DNA of 7,339 nt, from assembly GCA_030839005.1 (NCBI GenBank), contig JAUZEM010000040.1, positions 1 through 7,339 on the forward strand, written 5' to 3'. The notes under the pieces are model-generated. The model was not told the DNA's origin. It saw nothing but the letters and a program-made list of their open reading frames with translations, and did not search any database. This document shows, piece by piece, positions 5,316 to 7,339 of this stretch. This DNA comes from Actinomycetota bacterium (GTDB taxonomy: Bacteria; Actinomycetota; Acidimicrobiia; IMCC26256; PALSA-610). The translations under genes were made by a program, and so were the position numbers. The first letter of the stretch is position 1; each line of letters starts with the position of its first letter.

Positions 5316-6574
5316 CGAGTGTTCTGCTCGCTCTCATCGCCGGCGACGGGCCGAACGGAGACCGGCCGAACGTAATTGACGAAACTGCGAACGCGAATCG
5401 CGAACACCGCGGCGGCGGCCGCACACGCCACGCCGCCCGACACGATGGCGAACTCGACGCCGGCCAAACCGCCGACGACGCCGGCCTCGATGTCGCCGAC
5501 CACGGGACCACCGGCGTACACCGCGAGCTCGACGCCGCTGACCCGACCTCGCAGCTCGTCGGGCGTGACGCTGGCAGTTATTGCCGACCGGTAAACGCCG
5601 GAGATCATGTCGGCCCCCCCTGCGCAGGCCAGCATCGCGAGCACGAGAACCGGCGCCCGGACCAAACCGGCAACCGCAATCGCGACACCCCACGCCGCGA
5701 CCGCCCAGAGAACCGCGCGACCCTGATGCCGGACGCGGATCGTCCACCCGCTGACGAGGGACGCGATGAAGGCGCCGGCCGCGACGGATGAGAGCAAGAG
5801 CCCGTACAACGTCGGGCCGCCGTGCAGCCGATCCACGAGCGCGGGGAACAAGGCGCGCGGCATGCCGAACACCATCGCCACGAAATCGATGCCGAAGGTA
5901 CTCATGATGATCGAGTGCCCGCGCAGGAATCGCAATCCCTCCATCACCGATGATGCAGTCGCGGTGCTCGTGACGACGACGGGCGGAGCCGCCGCGATCG
6001 CCGCGAACGCGAGAAGGGCGATGCAGTACGTGCCGACATCGGCGGCATAGGCGCTCGTGAGCCCGAACACGCCGATCAGCACGCCGCCCACTGCCGGTCC
6101 GACCATCATCCCGAACGTCCCGTATGTCGATTGCAATGCGTACGCGGCGGGCCGCAGCTCTTCCCCCACGAGCAGCGGCAGGAGCGACCGCAGCACGGTA
6201 GAGCTGACCGCGAACGCTCCGCTTGCCGCCGCGCCCACGACGTAGAGCGTCCACAGTTGGGGTCGATCCAACGATGCGTTGAGCGCGAGGGCGGCCGCGC
6301 ACGCCAACGCGACCGCGGTGTCACCGAGCAAGAGCCGCCGTTTGTCGACGCGGTCGGCGAACGCGCCGCCGACGACGGAGAACAGCAACAGTGGTCCGAG
6401 CTGGGCCACGCCGAGCAGCCCGACCGCGAACGACGAGCGGGTCTGGTGGAACACCTGGTACGGAAGCGCGGCAATCGTGATCGTGCTGCCGAAAAATGAA
6501 ACGGCCTGTCCGATCCACAGCCGCCGGAAATCCCGCGACACCCGGAGCGGTGTCGTGTCCACGAACAGACGCAT
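5312..6574 (-). CDS. MFS transporter, MFS_3/EntS-like exporter
   Basis: A 420-residue integral membrane protein with about 12 hydrophobic segments, of the major facilitator superfamily. The N-terminus LRVSRDFRRLWIGQAVSFFGS (10-30) is typical of the MFS_3 group, which includes the enterobactin exporter EntS and many drug exporters. The loop 2-3 motif A is visible as GGAFADRVDKRR (69-80; G70, D74, R75, R79). The second-half signature TPDELRGRVSGVEL (337-350) is also characteristic, and the charged tail VRPVAGDESEQNTR (407-420) is cytoplasmic. It probably expels a small molecule by proton antiport; the substrate is not predictable. It starts at ATG 6574 with a TAGCGT element 9 nt upstream and only a weak GGGGAAG as a possible ribosome site. 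Its stop shares CTAG with the convergent VIT1-like gene. It lies 112 nt downstream of the carbonic-anhydrase-like gene on the same strand. Confidence 0.92.
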   Translation of the reverse strand: MRLFVDTTPLRVSRDFRRLWIGQAVSFFGSTITIAALPYQVFHQTRSSFAVGLLGVAQLGPLLLFSVVGGAFADRVDKRRLLLGDTAVALACAAALALNASLDRPQLWTLYVVGAAASGAFAVSSTVLRSLLPLLVGEELRPAAYALQSTYGTFGMMVGPAVGGVLIGVFGLTSAYAADVGTYCIALLAFAAIAAAPPVVVTSTATASSVMEGLRFLRGHSIIMSTFGIDFVAMVFGMPRALFPALVDRLHGGPTLYGLLLSSVAAGAFIASLVSGWTIRVRHQGRAVLWAVAAWGVAIAVAGLVRAPVLVLAMLACAGGADMISGVYRSAITASVTPDELRGRVSGVELAVYAGGPVVGDIEAGVVGGLAGVEFAIVSGGVACAAAAAVFAIRVRSFVNYVRPVSVRPVAGDESEQNTR

Positions 6575-6583
6575 GACTTCCCC

Positions 6584-6589
6584 ACGCTA
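6584..6589 (-). promoter_or_regulatory. Candidate -10 element (TAGCGT) for the MFS gene
   Basis: TAGCGT on the minus strand inside ACTAGCGTG, the same 9-mer found upstream of the thiolase. It lies 9 nt before ATG 6574, so the transcript would have a leader of only 2-4 nt. It sits between the tandem array and the MFS start, which suggests the MFS gene has its own promoter. Confidence 0.45.
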
Positions 6590-6619
6590 GTGATGCGCCA
6601 CGAGCTGCGACTCAATTTC

Positions 6620-6709
6620 CGATACGACGCAGCTATCCGATACGACGCAGCTATCCGGAACGACGCAGCTATCCGATACGACGCGCCTATTCGATACGAC
6701 GCAGCTCGG
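6620..6709 (+). repeat. 18-bp tandem array, five units, derived from the 3' end of the adjacent gene
   Basis: Consensus unit CGATACGACGCAGCTATC. Unit positions are 6620-6637 and 6638-6655 (identical), 6656-6673 (two changes), 6674-6691 (three changes) and 6692-6709 (identical for 15 bases, then diverging). The last unit is the coding 3' end of the carbonic-anhydrase-like gene (LRRIE) and the fourth covers its TAG stop, so the array grew from the gene end into the gap. Read on the minus strand in the gene's frame, TAG recurs at 6687, 6669, 6651 and 6633, and a TGA follows at 6612. Each unit also carries a short GATA/TATC inverted repeat. There are no spacers, so it is not CRISPR. Confidence 0.9.
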
Positions 6710-7205
6710 CCCGGTAACGCGCCCAGTTGCGCACGTACTCCTGCGCGGGATGCGTGATCTGGTCGGGCTTCACCGCACCTTCTCGGACGCGGGCCGGCAC
6801 ACCGAGCGCCATCGCACCGCTCGGAACCTCCATGCCGTTCGGAACCACCGCGCCCGCGCCCACGAGCGCACCGGAGCGCACGATCGCCCGGTGCAGCACG
6901 ATCGAGCCGGTTCCGACGAGCGCACCGTCCTCGACAATGCAACCTTCCAGATGCGCGAGGTGCCCAATCGTGCAGTCGTTCCCGACGACCGTCTCGAGCG
7001 CGCGGGTGCAGTGGAGCACCGCACCGTCCTGGACGCTCGTGCGCGCCCCGACGACGATGCGGCTCTGGTCACCGCGCAGCACCGCCTGCGGCCAAATCGT
7101 CGCGCCGGCTCCGATCACAACGTTGCCGATGATCGTGCAATCAGGATGCACGAAGGCGTCGGGATCGATGCGGGGAACGATGTCACCGAGAGCGTAAAGG
7201 GTCAT
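6687..7205 (-). CDS. Gamma-carbonic anhydrase-like hexapeptide-repeat protein
   Basis: A 172-residue left-handed beta-helix protein of the gamma-carbonic anhydrase / YrdA / PaaY group, which forms trimers binding metal at subunit interfaces. Hexapeptide repeats run from about 20 to 140 (CTIIGNVVIGAGATIWPQAVLRGD; later ALVGTGSIVLHRAIVRSGALVG in shorter turns), followed by a C-terminal helix (QEYVRNWARYRAELRRIE). The active-site residues R44 and D46 (VLRGD) and Q59 (SVQDG) match the Cam set. H65 (VLHCT) and H82 (IGH) match two zinc ligands. The third expected His, of the LHGC motif, is E87 (HLEGC), with another His at 85. The enzyme may be inactive or bind metal differently. ATG 7205 is preferred, with GTG 7211 two codons upstream as an alternative. 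Its stop lies in an 18-bp tandem array, and its start is 19 nt from a divergent gene. Confidence 0.9.
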   Translation of the reverse strand: MTLYALGDIVPRIDPDAFVHPDCTIIGNVVIGAGATIWPQAVLRGDQSRIVVGARTSVQDGAVLHCTRALETVVGNDCTIGHLAHLEGCIVEDGALVGTGSIVLHRAIVRSGALVGAGAVVPNGMEVPSGAMALGVPARVREGAVKPDQITHPAQEYVRNWARYRAELRRIE

Positions 7206-7211
7206 GCGCAC

Positions 7212-7217
7212 TAGTTT
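7212..7217 (+). promoter_or_regulatory. Candidate -10 element (TAGTTT) for the rightmost gene
   Basis: TAGTTT within ACTAGTTTTACGGGA, 7 nt before ATG 7225. This again fits TANNNT placed for a leaderless or nearly leaderless transcript. On the other strand the same bases give TAAAACTAGT, upstream of ATG 7205, so promoter elements for both divergent genes must overlap in this 19-bp gap. No clear -35 was found. Confidence 0.35.
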
Positions 7218-7224
7218 TACGGGA

Positions 7225-7339
7225 ATGGACGTCGACCTGCACCTGAAGGAAGTCGCCGAGCAGGGCTACACCGTCGTCGAGAACGCGATCGAGCCCGCGC
7301 TGGTCGAGGAGCTGAACGATTCACTCTCGCGCCTCGAAC
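7225..7339 (+). CDS. Probable phytanoyl-CoA dioxygenase (PhyH) family protein, 5' end only
   Basis: Thirty-eight codons are visible before the window ends. The N-terminus has a helix LHLKEVAEQ, then GYTVVENAIEPALVEELNDSLSRLE. The pattern 'eGytvven.i.p.lv..l...l' is the usual opening of PhyH-type Fe(II)/2-oxoglutarate-dependent oxygenases, in which a short helix leads into the first strand and a helix that precedes the jelly-roll core. The catalytic HxD...H motif would lie outside the window, so the family call rests on the N-terminal pattern alone. ATG 7225 has no Shine-Dalgarno but has a TAGTTT element 7 nt upstream. It is divergent from the carbonic-anhydrase-like gene. Confidence 0.55.
   Translation, partial: MDVDLHLKEVAEQGYTVVENAIEPALVEELNDSLSRLE

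Noticed and set aside
6620..6709. CRISPR-like array
   Set aside because: The units are directly adjacent 18-mers with no spacers and derive from the neighbouring coding end.
6106..6942. Minus-strand open frame with a repeated YRIAAS peptide
   Set aside because: It reads the 18-bp array and the ends of the MFS and carbonic-anhydrase-like genes in a wrong frame. The peptide repeat is only a reflection of the DNA repeat.

Overview
The window reads as chromosomal DNA of a high-GC actinobacterium. An uncultured Acidimicrobiia-like lineage is my best guess, from the strongly GC-biased third codon positions, GTG starts, TANNNT-type promoters placed almost on start codons, and the gene mix (thiolase, SDR, VIT1/CCC1, gamma-carbonic anhydrase, probable PhyH). 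Taxonomy is inference. There is no rRNA, tRNA, IS element or CRISPR, and no gene-free stretch over 300 bases; the longest gap is about 154 bases (2187-2340).

Layout. At the left edge is the 3' end of an unrecognised gene (+, to 243). It is translationally coupled to a small ABM-domain monooxygenase (+, 240-545) that probably uses a non-canonical CTG start. Convergent to these is a two-gene minus-strand operon: SDR oxidoreductase (2186 to 1368) followed by a xylose-isomerase-like TIM-barrel protein (1358 to 534). Divergent from the SDR is a ketol-acid reductoisomerase (KARI) homologue (2341-3315). It keeps the overall KARI framework but lacks the catalytic His, the catalytic Lys and one metal-binding Glu. 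It runs into a convergent thiolase (4529 to 3327). A divergent 84-bp promoter region separates the thiolase from a VIT1/CCC1 Fe/Mn transporter homologue (4614-5315). The transporter gene shares a CTAG with the stop of a convergent MFS exporter (6574 to 5312). A gamma-carbonic-anhydrase-like hexapeptide protein (7205 to 6687) follows; its 3' end has been copied into an 18-bp tandem array carrying in-frame TAG stops. The window ends in the first 38 codons of a probable phytanoyl-CoA dioxygenase-family protein (7225 onward), 19 bp from the divergent carbonic anhydrase start.

How they may fit together. The SDR, TIM-barrel isomerase and KARI-like protein share one divergent regulatory region and could act on related hydroxy/keto acid or sugar-acid substrates. 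This is the best candidate for an undescribed pathway here, but it is inference. The thiolase suggests acyl-CoA degradation. The VIT1-like protein and the MFS_3 exporter hint at metal homeostasis but are probably transcribed separately. The genome is tightly packed: all three convergent pairs overlap or nearly touch, and the recognisable promoter elements are ACTAG/TAGCGT hexamers just upstream of starts.
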